Source: Alteribacter natronophilus (GTDB taxonomy: Bacteria > Bacillota > Bacilli > Bacillales > Salisediminibacteriaceae). Taken from it: a stretch of DNA of 64,000 nucleotides. The number at the start of each line of letters is the position of its first letter. The stretch's first letter is position 1. Position numbers and translations under genes: made by a program. Shown piece after piece: positions 35,457 to 44,497 of this stretch. The DNA is taken from NCBI RefSeq assembly GCF_006007885.1, contig NZ_VCRO01000001.1, positions 682,001 through 746,000 on the forward strand, in the 5' to 3' direction. Below the pieces are notes generated by a model, which was not told where the DNA came from, did not search any database, and saw nothing but the letters and a program-made list of their open reading frames with translations.

Positions 35457-35724
35457 GCCTGTTCCCCCTTTTCCCGGTCTCTATTTATTCCGGGGCTTTG
35501 TCAGGACGCTGGGTTTCCTCCTTTAGATTTACACTTTAAATTAAACAAATATTCAGTTATTTAAAATTTTCACACGTGTTTTTTCTGATTTCAATGACTT
35601 GTTTTGCCGAAAAGGCTACAGGATTCCAGCAGGAAACGACATCCACTTTTAGTGTTCTTTGCATGGAAAACACTTGAGCAAATGGGGAAAATAATAACAT
35701 CCTTTCTGTAAAGGAGGTTCCGAA

Positions 35725-35865
35725 ATGGACGATACAAGTGCTTTTGTTGAGGATTTTAACAGAAGAAAGGAAAAAACAGAGCGTAATAACCGTTCTCAGG
35801 GACAGCGCGATCACAGCCGCAGTCTTCCTGCAAAAAAGCATATCACAAACAAAAACAAAACATGA
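35725..35865 (+). CDS. 46-residue basic hydrophilic protein, unknown
   Basis: ATG 35725 follows AAAGGAGG by 6 bases. The peptide starts MDDTSAFVEDFNRRKEKTE, is rich in Arg, Lys, Asn and Gln, and ends KKHITNKNKT. It lies 15 bases before a YfhD-like gene on the same strand, in the style of small spore-associated proteins, but I recognise no family. The clean start and pairing support a real gene. Confidence 0.6.
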   Translation: MDDTSAFVEDFNRRKEKTERNNRSQGQRDHSRSLPAKKHITNKNKT

Positions 35866-35880
35866 TTGGAGAGGTTATTG

Positions 35881-36006
35881 ATGGGAAGAGCAAGGAAACA
35901 GAAAGCAAGAGACAAAAATAAGCAGACGATGCCGCAGACGCCTGAGGCTCAGAAAACAAACCGTCAGGATGAAACGGCTGTTGGAAGGAACTCTGCAGGA
36001 GAATAG
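35881..36006 (+). CDS. YfhD-like small protein
   Basis: A 41-residue protein starting MGRARKQKARDKNKQTMPQT. The MGR...RDKNKQ.LPQTP pattern matches the N-terminus of the Bacillus YfhD family, associated with sporulating bacilli. Usual members are about 60 residues, with an acidic middle and a basic C-terminus; this one ends early, after GRNSAGE. GGAGAGG lies 7 bases upstream. Probably co-transcribed with the preceding small gene. Confidence 0.65.
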   Translation: MGRARKQKARDKNKQTMPQTPEAQKTNRQDETAVGRNSAGE

Positions 36007-36035
36007 TGAATTCCTCTGAAGCACCTGAAATATGG

Positions 36036-36065
36036 AAAGGGCTGAACCATTTACGGTTCAGCCCT
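36036..36065. terminator. Shared hairpin between convergent YfhD-like gene and rlmN
   Basis: AAAGGGCTGAACC (36036-36048) and GGTTCAGCCCT (36055-36065) form an 11-bp stem. T-runs are poor on both sides, so it probably serves both directions weakly. Confidence 0.6.
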
Positions 36066-36070
36066 GAATA

Positions 36071-37153
36071 CTAAGCTTTCGCTTTAGCTTTTTCCTTATC
36101 CTTTTTTATCTGCTTACTTCTGAGCTGTCCGCAGGCCGCGTCGATATCGGATCCCTGTTCATGACGGATTCCGCACTGAATGCCGTTCTGCTTCAGTGTG
36201 TCATAAAAACCGAGAATCGCGTTTTTCTCACTCTGTTCATACTGAATATGCTCATCTACCGGGTTATACGGAATCAGGTTTACATAGGAAAGGCGCTTTT
36301 TATCCTTTATCAGATCCGCAAGCTCCTGTGCCGTTTCCCTGCTGTCATTGACACCTTTGAGAAGAATGTATTCAAACGTAATTCTTCTGTTCGTCTTTTC
36401 CAGATAATAATCGACAGCTTCCATTAAAGGCTCAATCGGCTGCCCTTTATTGATCTTCATAATCTTAGTACGCAGTTCGTTGTTTGGTGCATGCAGTGAT
36501 AAAGCAAGATTGACCTGCAGATCCTGATCAGCGAATTCATAGATCTTGTTAATGATACCACTTGTAGAAACAGTAATATGACGTGCACCAATGGCAAGTC
36601 CTTTGTCACTGTTCACAACCCGGAGGAAGTCCATCAGGTTGCCGAAGTTATCAAACGGTTCACCAATCCCCATTACTACGATGTGGCTGACTCTTTCCTC
36701 GTTATCCCGCTCGTCCAGGGCATGCTGAACGTTCATAATCTGCTCCACAATTTCCCCGCTCGTCAAATCACGGCTTTTTTTAAGAAGACCACTTGCACAG
36801 AAACTGCAGCCGATGTTGCACCCTACCTGGGTCGTGACACAGACGGAAAGACCGTAACTGAATTTCATCAGCACCGTTTCAATCAGGTTGCCGTCCTTAA
36901 GCCGGAACAGAAATTTCATTGTCCCGTCTCTTGATTCCTGTCTGGAGTGCACTTCAAGCGTCTGTATGTCAAAATGGTCATCAAGGAGCTGCCTGCACTC
37001 TTTGTTGACGTTTCTCATTTCCTCAAAATTTTTAATACGCTTCTTATATAGCCAGTCCCAAACCTGCTGGGCACGGAATTTTTTTTCCCCGTGCTCAATC
37101 AGCCAGTCGGTGAGCTGGTCGAATGTCAATCCGTAAATGGATGGTTTAGTCAT
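36071..37153 (-). CDS. rlmN: Dual-specificity 23S rRNA/tRNA m2A methyltransferase RlmN
   Basis: A 360-residue radical-SAM enzyme that methylates A2503 of 23S rRNA and A37 of certain tRNAs. The Fe-S cluster cysteines are C112, C116 and C119 in [15 protein letters not shown]. The catalytic C-terminal cysteine is in [12 protein letters not shown]. Other marks are [29 protein letters not shown] and [13 protein letters not shown]. The basic Lys-rich tail [11 protein letters not shown] is common in Bacillus. The neighbouring cfr-like resistance variant is unlikely given length and sequence. Confidence 0.95.
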   Translation of the reverse strand: MTKPSIYGLTFDQLTDWLIEHGEKKFRAQQVWDWLYKKRIKNFEEMRNVNKECRQLLDDHFDIQTLEVHSRQESRDGTMKFLFRLKDGNLIETVLMKFSYGLSVCVTTQVGCNIGCSFCASGLLKKSRDLTSGEIVEQIMNVQHALDERDNEERVSHIVVMGIGEPFDNFGNLMDFLRVVNSDKGLAIGARHITVSTSGIINKIYEFADQDLQVNLALSLHAPNNELRTKIMKINKGQPIEPLMEAVDYYLEKTNRRITFEYILLKGVNDSRETAQELADLIKDKKRLSYVNLIPYNPVDEHIQYEQSEKNAILGFYDTLKQNGIQCGIRHEQGSDIDAACGQLRSKQIKKDKEKAKAKA

Positions 37154-37345
37154 CGTAAACCCTCATTTCAATCGTAATAGTTGTTTATTTATATCACACA
37201 TCATTGGTTCACTCACTTACAAATATACAATTATAGGAGCATTACAGGAAAAAGTCAACAACAGCAGCGCTTACACCGAGTCAAAAAAGGGGATAAACAA
37301 GTAAGGAACATCTTTTGAAGCATAGTGGGATTGGAGGTATACCGA

Positions 37346-38197
37346 TTGATTACATTTATTAAGGAAATGATCCGTGAATTTCAGAAGGACGATGTACCCC
37401 TTCTCGCAGCAGCACAGGCTTATTATTACCTGCTCTCTGCTGTCCCTCTGATGATTTTACTTCTGTCCGTTCTACCCTATTTAAACCTCGACCCTGATGC
37501 CGCAGTGGCAGTTCTGCAGAGCGTGATGCCCTCTGAAACTGCATCTGTGTTTGAGGAGACGGTTGTGGATGTGGTCTCCACAGAACGCGGCGGCCTGCTT
37601 ACATTCGGGGCGCTTGGTACCGTGTGGACAGCCTCCCTGGCTATGAATGCTTTTATTCAGGCACAGAACAGTGCCTATAATGTGACTGAAACACGCTCTT
37701 TCCTGAAGGCAAGATTGGTCTCCATTGTTCTGACGGTCTGTATTATCATTGCTCTGATTGTTGTGCTGCTTCTTCCGGTTTTCGGGGATATCCTCATATC
37801 TTTTGTCAGTTCCGCTGCGGCGCTCCCGCCTGAAACCGAACAGCTTATGCGGGTCCTGCGATATGTTGTCAGTGTTGTAATCATTACCCTGATCCTGACT
37901 GCTCTTTACTATTTTGCCCCGAACAGACGCAATCGCATTCTGAGTGTTATGCCCGGCGCTCTCTTTGCCACCCTGGCATGGCAGCTCGTTTCGTTTGGTT
38001 TTTCCTATTATGTAAGCAATTTCGGGAACTATGCGGCTACTTATGGCAGCCTCGGGGGAGTGATCGTTCTTATGCTCTGGTTTTTCCTCACCGGCATCAT
38101 CCTCGTAGTCGGGGGCGAGATGAACGCTATTTTACAGAGAAGGAGAACACTGTCATATGACGCCCAGGAACAAAAAAAGCTGAATATCTACAGGTAG
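37346..38197 (+). CDS. YihY/BrkB family inner membrane protein
   Basis: A 283-residue membrane protein with six predicted hydrophobic helices and the family's opening FQKDDVPLLAAAQAYYYLLS, plus NRRNRILSVMPGALFATLAWQ (residues split around 205) and TYGSLGGVIVLMLWFFLTG. I choose TTG 37346 because GGAGG is 8 bases before it; the GTG at 37325 has none. The family was once called ribonuclease BN but is now thought to be a transporter or envelope protein of unknown function. Confidence 0.88.
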   Translation: MITFIKEMIREFQKDDVPLLAAAQAYYYLLSAVPLMILLLSVLPYLNLDPDAAVAVLQSVMPSETASVFEETVVDVVSTERGGLLTFGALGTVWTASLAMNAFIQAQNSAYNVTETRSFLKARLVSIVLTVCIIIALIVVLLLPVFGDILISFVSSAAALPPETEQLMRVLRYVVSVVIITLILTALYYFAPNRRNRILSVMPGALFATLAWQLVSFGFSYYVSNFGNYAATYGSLGGVIVLMLWFFLTGIILVVGGEMNAILQRRRTLSYDAQEQKKLNIYR

Positions 38198-38226
38198 GCA
38201 TGACGAATCTCCCGGAACCTATGTGA

Positions 38227-38262
38227 AAGCAGACCGAGTCCCGCAGACCGGTCTGCTTTTTC
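38227..38262 (+). terminator. Terminator of the YihY/BrkB gene
   Basis: AAGCAGACCG (38227-38236) pairs perfectly with CGGTCTGCTT (38249-38258), then TTT. Confidence 0.85.
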
Positions 38263-38304
38263 TTTATAATTCTAAAAAGTAACCTGCTCTGTTAACACTG
38301 CCAG

Positions 38305-39120
38305 TCAGCGGTCTTCTGTAAAATCGGAAAATGCCTCAAAGGGAATAAACAGTCCTGCACGGACGGTTTCACCGCGAAACTCGGTACGGGTGGTGGCATA
38401 GACAACACCGATAACCGAGCCATCCTCATTAATAACAGGACTGCCGCTGTTCCCTCTGTAAACAGGGGCATCGAGCAGGACAGCTCCATCGCTTCTCTCA
38501 CCAAGAATTTCACCCTGGTTGGCAATGAAATTAAAAAACAGGGGATTGCCGATAATAATGACAGACTCATCTGCCGACCACGTCCGGGAAAATTCAAGGT
38601 TGGGCTGACCGGGTTCGCCATCAATTTTAAGAACCGCCAGATCGAGCGATTCATGAGTATCGGTAACCTGCGCCTGGTAACGGTCTCCGTTTTCGAACGT
38701 GACTGTAAGAAACGGTTCTCCTTCTATTACGTGATCGTTTGTCATAATGTAGCCGTCTTCGGAAAAGAGAAAACCTGTCCCCTTGTTATTTTCCCCTCTG
38801 ACCACAACAACCGATTCCCTGTAGGCCTGCACGTCCTCACTCTGGGAAAGTTCCCTGGATACTGTAAGAAATTCGACAGCCGGAATATTAACAAGCCTCG
38901 GTATAAATGCCAAAACGTTTCCAAGAAGAGCGATAATAATGACAGCTGCTGCCACTTTCTTTACGCGCCTTTTTGTCTTTTTCTTTTCAGGCGCCTCCTC
39001 CTCATCCCGGGGATTAAAAAATTCCTCTTTAGTATAATAGCGTTCTCCGTCAAAATACGGACGTTCCGGTTCCTCTCTGTTCTGCTCTGTGTCACCGGGC
39101 TCTCTGCTGTTTCCGTTCAT
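38305..39120 (-). CDS. Membrane-anchored trypsin-like serine protease without PDZ domain
   Basis: A 271-residue protein: an acidic, hydrophilic cytosolic N-terminus of about 55 residues ending in a basic cluster (EKKKTKRRVKK), one transmembrane helix (VAAAVIIIALLGNVLAFI), then an extracellular S1C-type protease domain. The triad is visible as His in IMTNDHVIEG, Asp in ESLDLAVLKI and Ser in YRGNSGSPVI. Unlike HtrA it stops after the protease domain. The start at 39120 is fixed by GGAGGGAG upstream. Role in envelope protein quality control is inferred from the family. Confidence 0.87.
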   Translation of the reverse strand: MNGNSREPGDTEQNREEPERPYFDGERYYTKEEFFNPRDEEEAPEKKKTKRRVKKVAAAVIIIALLGNVLAFIPRLVNIPAVEFLTVSRELSQSEDVQAYRESVVVVRGENNKGTGFLFSEDGYIMTNDHVIEGEPFLTVTFENGDRYQAQVTDTHESLDLAVLKIDGEPGQPNLEFSRTWSADESVIIIGNPLFFNFIANQGEILGERSDGAVLLDAPVYRGNSGSPVINEDGSVIGVVYATTRTEFRGETVRAGLFIPFEAFSDFTEDR

Positions 39121-39258
39121 AAGACTCCCTCCAGCTTTTCTGCTGTCTGTATTATATAGCAGATGGGCCGAATGCCACAACGAAACCCTGCATTTGCCCT
39201 GACCCCTGCCTCCGTTATAAAGTAAAATCACGACGCAGACAGAAAAAGGAGAGTCACT

Positions 39259-40200
39259 ATGAAAATAACCTTTCTGGGTACTGGAGCAGGTGTGCCGTCA
39301 AAAAAACGAAATGTGTCATCTCTTGTCCTTCACCTTGAAAATAAACAGAATGATTTATGGATGTTCGACTGCGGGGAATCGACTCAGCAGCAGTTTCTTC
39401 ACACTTCCCTAAAGCCCGGAAAAGTGAAACGTATTTTCATTAGCCATCTTCACGGTGATCACCTTTATGGCCTTCCGGGGTTTCTTGCAACACGCTCCTT
39501 TCAGGGAGCAAAACGCCCTCTTACGATATACGGACCTGCGGGTACGGAACAATTTGTAAAATCAGCCCTGGAAATCAGCGGTACGTATCTGAACTATGAT
39601 TGTCATTTCCACGAGGTTGGCGAAGGGCTCATTTTTAATGAAGACGGGATGTCTGTTTCAGCGGGGAAACTTGATCACGGGCTCCCCTGTTTTGGATTCA
39701 GAATCAAAGAAGACGATCGTCCAGGAGCACTTCTTATGGATAAAGTGGAAGAAGCCGGGATCAGTCCCGGACCCTGGCTGAAAGACCTGAAAGAGAGGAA
39801 AACAGTGACCCTTTATGACGGAAGAACCGTCCATGGAGAGGATTTCACAGGTCCACCGCAGCCCGGAAAAACAGTGACGATTCTCGGGGACACCAGGCCA
39901 TGTGCATCAGCTGCAGCACTTGCATACAAAGCCGATCTCCTTGTTCATGAAGCGACTTTTGCTTCCGGGGAAGAAAGCCGGGCACAGAAATATTTCCATT
40001 CAACCTCCGCACAGGCTGCAGAAACTGCACTTAAAGCAGAAGCAGGGGCCCTCCTGCTGAACCATATAAGCCCCCGTTATACCGATGCTGCCCCCCTTGT
40101 AAATGAAGCCGTTACTATATTTCCAAACACAGCCGCAGCTGAGGATTTCATGACGGTAAAAGCAGATCGGTCAATCAGAGAAAAAACGTTCCGGAACTGA
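39259..40200 (+). CDS. rnz: Ribonuclease Z
   Basis: A 313-residue metallo-beta-lactamase-fold nuclease that cuts the 3' trailer from tRNA precursors lacking encoded CCA. The zinc motif is H63-x-H65-x-D67-H68 (ISHLHGDHLYGLPG). The flexible arm region is KPGKVKRI...GFLATRSFQGAKRPL, further ligands are in LDHGLPCFGF and LLNHISPRY, and LLVHEATFAS is the PxKxRN-distal Asp/His block. AAAAAGGAG precedes ATG 39259. The divergent protease gene lies 138 bases away. Confidence 0.95.
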   Translation: MKITFLGTGAGVPSKKRNVSSLVLHLENKQNDLWMFDCGESTQQQFLHTSLKPGKVKRIFISHLHGDHLYGLPGFLATRSFQGAKRPLTIYGPAGTEQFVKSALEISGTYLNYDCHFHEVGEGLIFNEDGMSVSAGKLDHGLPCFGFRIKEDDRPGALLMDKVEEAGISPGPWLKDLKERKTVTLYDGRTVHGEDFTGPPQPGKTVTILGDTRPCASAAALAYKADLLVHEATFASGEESRAQKYFHSTSAQAAETALKAEAGALLLNHISPRYTDAAPLVNEAVTIFPNTAAAEDFMTVKADRSIREKTFRN

Positions 40201-40216
40201 TTTCCGGAACGGAACC

Positions 40217-40327
40217 TCATGCTGATTGCGTTCTGATGAGATGCTTCTCAATGAACAAAGCCAGTCCATCATTTTCATGACCGGCAGTAATAAAATCCGC
40301 CTGCTTCTTAAGTTCCGGAATGTAACT
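40217..40327 (-). pseudogene. Remnant of a Cof-type HAD phosphatase (C-terminus only)
   Basis: On the minus strand 36 codons encode SYIPELKKQADFITAGHEND, then GLALFIEKHLIRTQSA and a stop. This is the typical C-terminal tail of Cof-type HAD phosphatases (residues equivalent to VKEHADFVTSSNLEHGVAQAI in the gene at 19437). A stop codon lies just upstream and there is no start, motif I or motif IV. The rest of the gene is gone; AT-rich sequence replaces it. Confidence 0.7.
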
Positions 40328-40496
40328 TTAAGTCAGTATGGGTTATTTGAAAACCTGCTCTCTGAAAATAAAAAAATGTAAATCATTTACCTTATAAGCA
40401 AAAAAATCCTGGACAGAAAGGCACGCTGTGATAAAATTAGAACGTAAGTTCCCCCCCTTTTTCTATTTAAATCTCCCCCGAAAGAGAGGCATCCAC

Positions 40497-41183
40497 ATGA
40501 ATATGATTAAGCTTTACTCCTCTTCACGCAGAAAGGCCGCTGACCCCGACGAGCTGGAGGAACTGTTTTTTGTACTCGAGCATTTTTACTTGTACTCTGA
40601 AAAACAGCATTACAGAAAAATGAAGCAAATGCAGAAACATATTCTGCAAAGATATCCTGATTTTTGTGCGCCTCCCTCCCTGGCCATGCCCCAGGTCCTG
40701 GCCTGGACCCGCTTCTGCGCAGGAATCTGCCGTGGAGGCAAAACAATTTATCAGTATTTTCTTGAACATCACCTGCCGAAACTGAATCTCACGTTATCTC
40801 CCTTTACGGAATTTATGCTGACGGAATGGCAGTACGTGTTTCCCGGCTTTTATTATCCCTCAATATCCGTAGGCACTACGGGCCGGCTGTTTGAAGCTGA
40901 AGACATGTTTAATGGGGAGCTGAAAACCGTAATTGCTTTTAATCAGACCTTTACCCCTCCTGAAAAAGGAACAATAATGACCGGCCTCCTGCTTCCTCTG
41001 GGGGACGGCAGGTTTACTCCGGTTCTTGACTTACTCCAGGTTCACCCCTCTGACAGAAACAAAGCAGCAGGCGATCTGTCTGCCTATGCCCACAGCGATC
41101 CTTCTCTTTATTTTGATCAGCTTGCAGTTTCAGATTATCCTGAATTTCTTCACATTCTTCTTCGGCACTTAAAAAGCCATTAA
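40497..41183 (+). CDS. 228-residue protein, unknown function
   Basis: Start ATG 40497 has AAAGAGAGG 7 bases upstream; the frame is open further but without support. The N-terminal third is helical and aromatic (LEELFFVLEHFYLYSEKQH), and the middle has LTEWQYVFPGFYYPSISVGT. A beta-rich part follows: LFEAEDMFNGELKTVIAFN and MTGLLLPLGDGRFTPVLDLL. It ends with a helix of the type YPEFLHILLRHLKSH. No signal or membrane segment. I do not recognise it; the ordinary codon use and spacing suggest a real cytosolic protein. Confidence 0.65.
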   Translation: MNMIKLYSSSRRKAADPDELEELFFVLEHFYLYSEKQHYRKMKQMQKHILQRYPDFCAPPSLAMPQVLAWTRFCAGICRGGKTIYQYFLEHHLPKLNLTLSPFTEFMLTEWQYVFPGFYYPSISVGTTGRLFEAEDMFNGELKTVIAFNQTFTPPEKGTIMTGLLLPLGDGRFTPVLDLLQVHPSDRNKAAGDLSAYAHSDPSLYFDQLAVSDYPEFLHILLRHLKSH

Positions 41184-41195
41184 ATAATAGTCCGC

Positions 41196-41223
41196 AAAAA
41201 AAGATCATTCAGAATGAATGACC
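41196..41223 (-). terminator. Terminator of the YsnB-like gene, overlapping its stop
   Basis: On the minus strand GGTCATTC pairs with GAATGATC, followed by seven T. The stop codon of the gene lies at the edge of the stem. Confidence 0.82.
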
Positions 41224-41715
41224 TTCCAGGTTAAAAAAACAATGTTCTGCTTGGAGGCTGTTTTTGATGACAGTTAAAAAACCAAATGAAAAGTAAGGGA
41301 GTTTTCTTTTGTCAGTCGGCGATCCCGGATTAAACAGCAGTTTTTTTCCGTGATAACGGAGATATGGAATATGGGAGTGGCCGAACACGATACAGTCATA
41401 GGTCTCATCAAACGTATCCAGCGCCCTCTTTTCGGTTGTTTTTTTCTCACCGTCACCGTGAACGATCCCTATTTTAACTCCTCCCAGCGAAAATGTTTCC
41501 GTACGTTTAAGAAAAGCTTTCATTTCATCCCCGTCTGCGTTTCCGTAAACGGAGGTTACAGGCGCATAGCTGCATACCTCGTCATACAGCCATTTCTCCT
41601 GCCAGTCGCCGGTGTGGATGATGTGATCTGTCCTTTTCATCTGCTCGGTAAGAATGTGAGGTAATGTTTCTCCTTTTTTCGGCATATGGGTGTCCCCCAT
41701 TACAAGAATCCGCAT
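41209..41715 (-). CDS. YfcE/MJ0936-type phosphodiesterase (YsnB-like)
   Basis: A 168-residue single-domain metallophosphoesterase. Motifs: ILVMGDTHMPKKG, HIIHTGDWQEKW, VTSVYGNADGDEM, GIVHGDGEKKT and CIVFGHSHIPYL, which supply all the expected Asp, Asn and His ligands. The family hydrolyses phosphodiesters with Mn2+; the natural substrate is unknown. Start ATG 41715 is set by GAGGAGG 8 bases upstream. That start lies 14 bases beyond the stop of the methyltransferase gene, making an operon. Confidence 0.87.
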   Translation of the reverse strand: MRILVMGDTHMPKKGETLPHILTEQMKRTDHIIHTGDWQEKWLYDEVCSYAPVTSVYGNADGDEMKAFLKRTETFSLGGVKIGIVHGDGEKKTTEKRALDTFDETYDCIVFGHSHIPYLRYHGKKLLFNPGSPTDKRKLPYFSFGFLTVIKNSLQAEHCFFNLEGHSF

Positions 41716-41728
41716 ATCTGTTTCCTCC

Positions 41729-42655
41729 TCACGTACAGGAAAGTACTTCACGGCTGAACGACCCGTTTTTAAAGAACTTACAGCGGTCAGTAATTGTAAA
41801 ACCTGCCTGTTTTACTGCCTGGTCTGCCGGATCAATGGTCACAATTACACACCGTTCTGCAAAGCGCCGTGCATGTTTCAGAATATGCTCCTGGTCCTCA
41901 GGGCTCATAACAGAGCAGAGGTTATAAGGCATGTCGATAATGGCCGCATCAAACTTTCCGGATACGTCGGCAATATCCTGAAGTTTAACGTCAGGAAAGT
42001 AACCGAAGTGGGCAAGATTTTTTCTGGATCCATTCATTACTTTTGGATTTCTGTCACTTCCCCTTATGTCAATCCCCATGGAACAGGCTTCCAGAAGCAC
42101 GGTTCCTATTCCGCAGCACGGATCGATAACTTTCACCCCATCGCGATCAGGGACTGCGATGTTGGCAATTGTCCTTGCCACTCTCGCATTCAGAGCCGTA
42201 GAATAACCATGCGGCCGTTTCTGATGAGCAAGCCACGGTGATTTTCCCCGGCGGATACCACCGAAATACCACATGTCATTATAATAGACAATTCCGAAGA
42301 TCCGGTCCGGACTCCTAAGATCAGCCTGATCTTTCATGTGCAGGCCGATTCTTCGTTCCAGTTCCTTACGCTCCTGAAAGGAAAATGTCTGTAACCCCTG
42401 GACATTGAGCACTTCAATTCTGAAGGTCCTGCCCGTGGGTGAAAGCGAAGCTGCAAACTGTTCCAGTTTTTCGATTGAGGACTCTCTTTTCAGAACAGCG
42501 ACCCGTTCTTTAATAAACGGACTGCGTTGAGGGTCGACTTCGCGGGGGGAATTGAGAATATGTCCTGTTGTATCTGTGTTGAAAAATGCCCGCATTTCCA
42601 TTTTGCATAACGGATGTTCTTCGTCTGTAAACGCATAGGTATATAAGTATTCCAA
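41729..42655 (-). CDS. TRM11/Trm-G10-like RNA methyltransferase
   Basis: A 308-residue SAM-dependent methyltransferase. The C-terminal half holds the SAM motif KVIDPCCGIGTVLLEACSMG, the acidic IRGSDRNPKVMNGSRKN and the catalytic AAIIDMPYNLCSVMSPEDQ, a variant of the N/D-PPY motif used for guanine-N2 methylation. The N-terminal 150 residues replace the usual THUMP domain with a region I do not recognise (ERVAVLKRESSIEKLEQFA). tRNA is the likely substrate by family, not proven. It starts with TTG at 42655, about 10 bases after GAGG. Confidence 0.8.
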   Translation of the reverse strand: MEYLYTYAFTDEEHPLCKMEMRAFFNTDTTGHILNSPREVDPQRSPFIKERVAVLKRESSIEKLEQFAASLSPTGRTFRIEVLNVQGLQTFSFQERKELERRIGLHMKDQADLRSPDRIFGIVYYNDMWYFGGIRRGKSPWLAHQKRPHGYSTALNARVARTIANIAVPDRDGVKVIDPCCGIGTVLLEACSMGIDIRGSDRNPKVMNGSRKNLAHFGYFPDVKLQDIADVSGKFDAAIIDMPYNLCSVMSPEDQEHILKHARRFAERCVIVTIDPADQAVKQAGFTITDRCKFFKNGSFSREVLSCT

Positions 42656-42805
42656 TTATCGTCATCCTCTTCAGTTAACTCTCTATTACTTTACATGGTG
42701 CGCTGACCTCTGACAAGGACAGGTGCGTATCCTCGGAAGTTTTTGCTTCAGATATTCTGTTCCTGTCACGCGTTGAATTCCCTTCTTTGTAAATCTGCAG
42801 CAGAT

Positions 42806-42837
42806 AAAAAAGAACCCACCGCCTGAGCGGTGGGTTC
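42806..42837 (-). terminator. Terminator of the NSS transporter gene
   Basis: AACCCACCGC (minus strand 42836-42827) pairs perfectly with GCGGTGGGTT (42822-42813), then CTTTTTT. Confidence 0.92.
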
Positions 42838-42846
42838 GAGTGCTGA

Positions 42847-44196
42847 TTAATAGAACTGTGCAACAAGTACTACTGCAATCGCAGCAGGTGCTACAAATCT
42901 GAGAAGGAAAAGCCAGATCGTCCCGATTGCAGAAGCTCCAAAGTCGGACGCTTCAAGGGACTGGGCTTTCTTCCATCCCCAACCAACGAAGAGGGCAATG
43001 ATCAGTCCGCCAAGTGGAAGGAAAATATCTGAAAGTCCCTCCATGGCATCCATAAATACGTTACCGAAAATCGTAAAGTCAGCCATAACACCCATACTGA
43101 GTGAGGAAGGAATTCCAAGAAGGAAAATCAGTCCTCCAATGATCAGCGCAGTAGCTTTCCGTGTCCATCCGAACTTACGGATAAAGTAGGCAACAGCCAC
43201 TTCCAGCAGCGAAATGGCAGAAGACAGCCCGGCTGCAGCCAGAAGGAAGAAAAATGCAAGACCGACAACAACCCCGAGTGGGATCGCCTCAAAGACACTT
43301 GGAAGGATAACAAATACCAGTCCAGGACCTGCAGCAGGGTCAATGCCGAAAGCAAATACAGCAGGGAAAATCATAATACCTGCCACAATGGCGAAAACAG
43401 TATCCATGGAAGCAATACCTGCAGTGGCACCTGGAAGACGTTCCTTACTGGAAAGATAGCTTCCGTAAGTGATCAGGGCCCCCATTCCAAGTGAAAGGGA
43501 GAAAAATGCCTGCCCCAGTGCAGCGAGATAGATTCCAGGTTCCGTCAGCACGCTCCAGTCAGGTGCGAACAGGAATGAAAGACCTTCCTGGGCCCCTCCT
43601 AGTGTCAGACTGTAGATACTCATGATAATAAGGAGAATAGCCAGAGTAGGCATTAGAATCAGGTTTGCCTTCTCAATTCCCTTCTTGATTCCCATCAGTA
43701 CAACACCGACAGTAATGGCCATAAACAGGAACTGCCAAACGACCGGTTCGGCGGAACTCATTATGAAACCTTCAAAGAAACCGCCATATCCCTCAGCCGG
43801 CTCGCTCCAGAGTCCGCCTGTCAGATAGCTTACAAAGTATTTAAGTGTCCAGCCTGCTACTACGCCGTAGAAAGACAGGATAATAAACGCTGAGGCAACA
43901 CCGAGAAATCCGGCTGTTACCCATGGTCTTCCCGGAGCCAGCTTCTGAAATGACCCCACTGCGTCACTCTGGGCCTTTCGTCCAATCGAAAATTCAGCCA
44001 TCATGATTGGAATACCAATAAGGGCAATTATGGCGATGTAGAGGACCAGAAACGCGGCTCCTCCGTTTTCACCGGCTACATAGGAAAATCGCCAGATGTT
44101 CCCAAGACCTACTGCAGACCCCATCGCAGCCAGCATAAAGCCGATTTTCGTCGCCCACTGTTCTCGTCCCCCGGGCTGTAAATCTCTCTCACTCAT
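42847..44196 (-). CDS. Sodium-dependent neurotransmitter:sodium symporter (NSS) family transporter
   Basis: A 449-residue membrane protein with about 11-12 helices and the NSS opening TKIGFMLAAMGSAVGLGNIW, then RFSYVAGENGGAAFL, where unwound helix 1 binds Na+ and substrate. Further marks are FSLSLGMGALITYGSYLS (helix 6) and SISLLEVAVAYFIRKFGWTRK. Relatives import amino acids or related compounds with Na+, which suits a saline or alkaline habitat. GGGGAGG lies 9 bases before the ATG. Substrate not predictable. Confidence 0.92.
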   Translation of the reverse strand: MSERDLQPGGREQWATKIGFMLAAMGSAVGLGNIWRFSYVAGENGGAAFLVLYIAIIALIGIPIMMAEFSIGRKAQSDAVGSFQKLAPGRPWVTAGFLGVASAFIILSFYGVVAGWTLKYFVSYLTGGLWSEPAEGYGGFFEGFIMSSAEPVVWQFLFMAITVGVVLMGIKKGIEKANLILMPTLAILLIIMSIYSLTLGGAQEGLSFLFAPDWSVLTEPGIYLAALGQAFFSLSLGMGALITYGSYLSSKERLPGATAGIASMDTVFAIVAGIMIFPAVFAFGIDPAAGPGLVFVILPSVFEAIPLGVVVGLAFFFLLAAAGLSSAISLLEVAVAYFIRKFGWTRKATALIIGGLIFLLGIPSSLSMGVMADFTIFGNVFMDAMEGLSDIFLPLGGLIIALFVGWGWKKAQSLEASDFGASAIGTIWLFLLRFVAPAAIAVVLVAQFY

Positions 44197-44223
44197 CTCT
44201 TTTTACCTCCCCAATAATAATGA

Positions 44224-44245
44224 ATTAGTACGAACGTACACTAAT
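44224..44245 (-). promoter_or_regulatory. Possible operator upstream of the NSS transporter
   Basis: ATTAGTACGAACGTACACTAAT has palindromic ends (ATTAGT/ACTAAT) and central GTAC steps. It lies just downstream of an AT-rich TATATTATT stretch that could be the -10, so it would cover the transcription start. No regulator is adjacent. Confidence 0.35.
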
Positions 44246-44460
44246 AATATACGACAAATAGATATAAAATTCATTTATTATTTAGAAAATTATTAAATTT
44301 TTAAATAGTAAAATATTATTTACCCAGGACTATATAACCATTTTATTGCACTGTAATGCGTTGAGGCTGTAACGAACAGGTGGAATTAGAACAAATTATT
44401 TTTGCACAATAAAAAACTGGACAGAGTACCACTCCGGCAGGAAAAACCCGCTTACAAACA
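44246..44460. other. AT-rich intergenic region
   Basis: Very A+T-rich spacer between the NSS transporter start and the speD terminator. Apart from candidate promoter sequence for the transporter on the minus strand, I see no gene, RNA or repeat. Confidence 0.5.
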
Positions 44461-44490
44461 GAAAACACCCTGCTGCTGCAGGGTGTTTTC
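44461..44490. terminator. Terminator of speD (near-perfect inverted repeat)
   Basis: GAAAACACCCTGC pairs with GCAGGGTGTTTTC with a 4-base loop. The symmetric A/T ends make it usable in both directions; on the minus strand it follows speD by a few bases. Confidence 0.82.
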
Positions 44491-44497
44491 AGAACCG

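Noticed and set aside
42675-42866. Small open frame between the methyltransferase and NSS genes
   Set aside because: It runs through the NSS terminator hairpin and has no Shine-Dalgarno.
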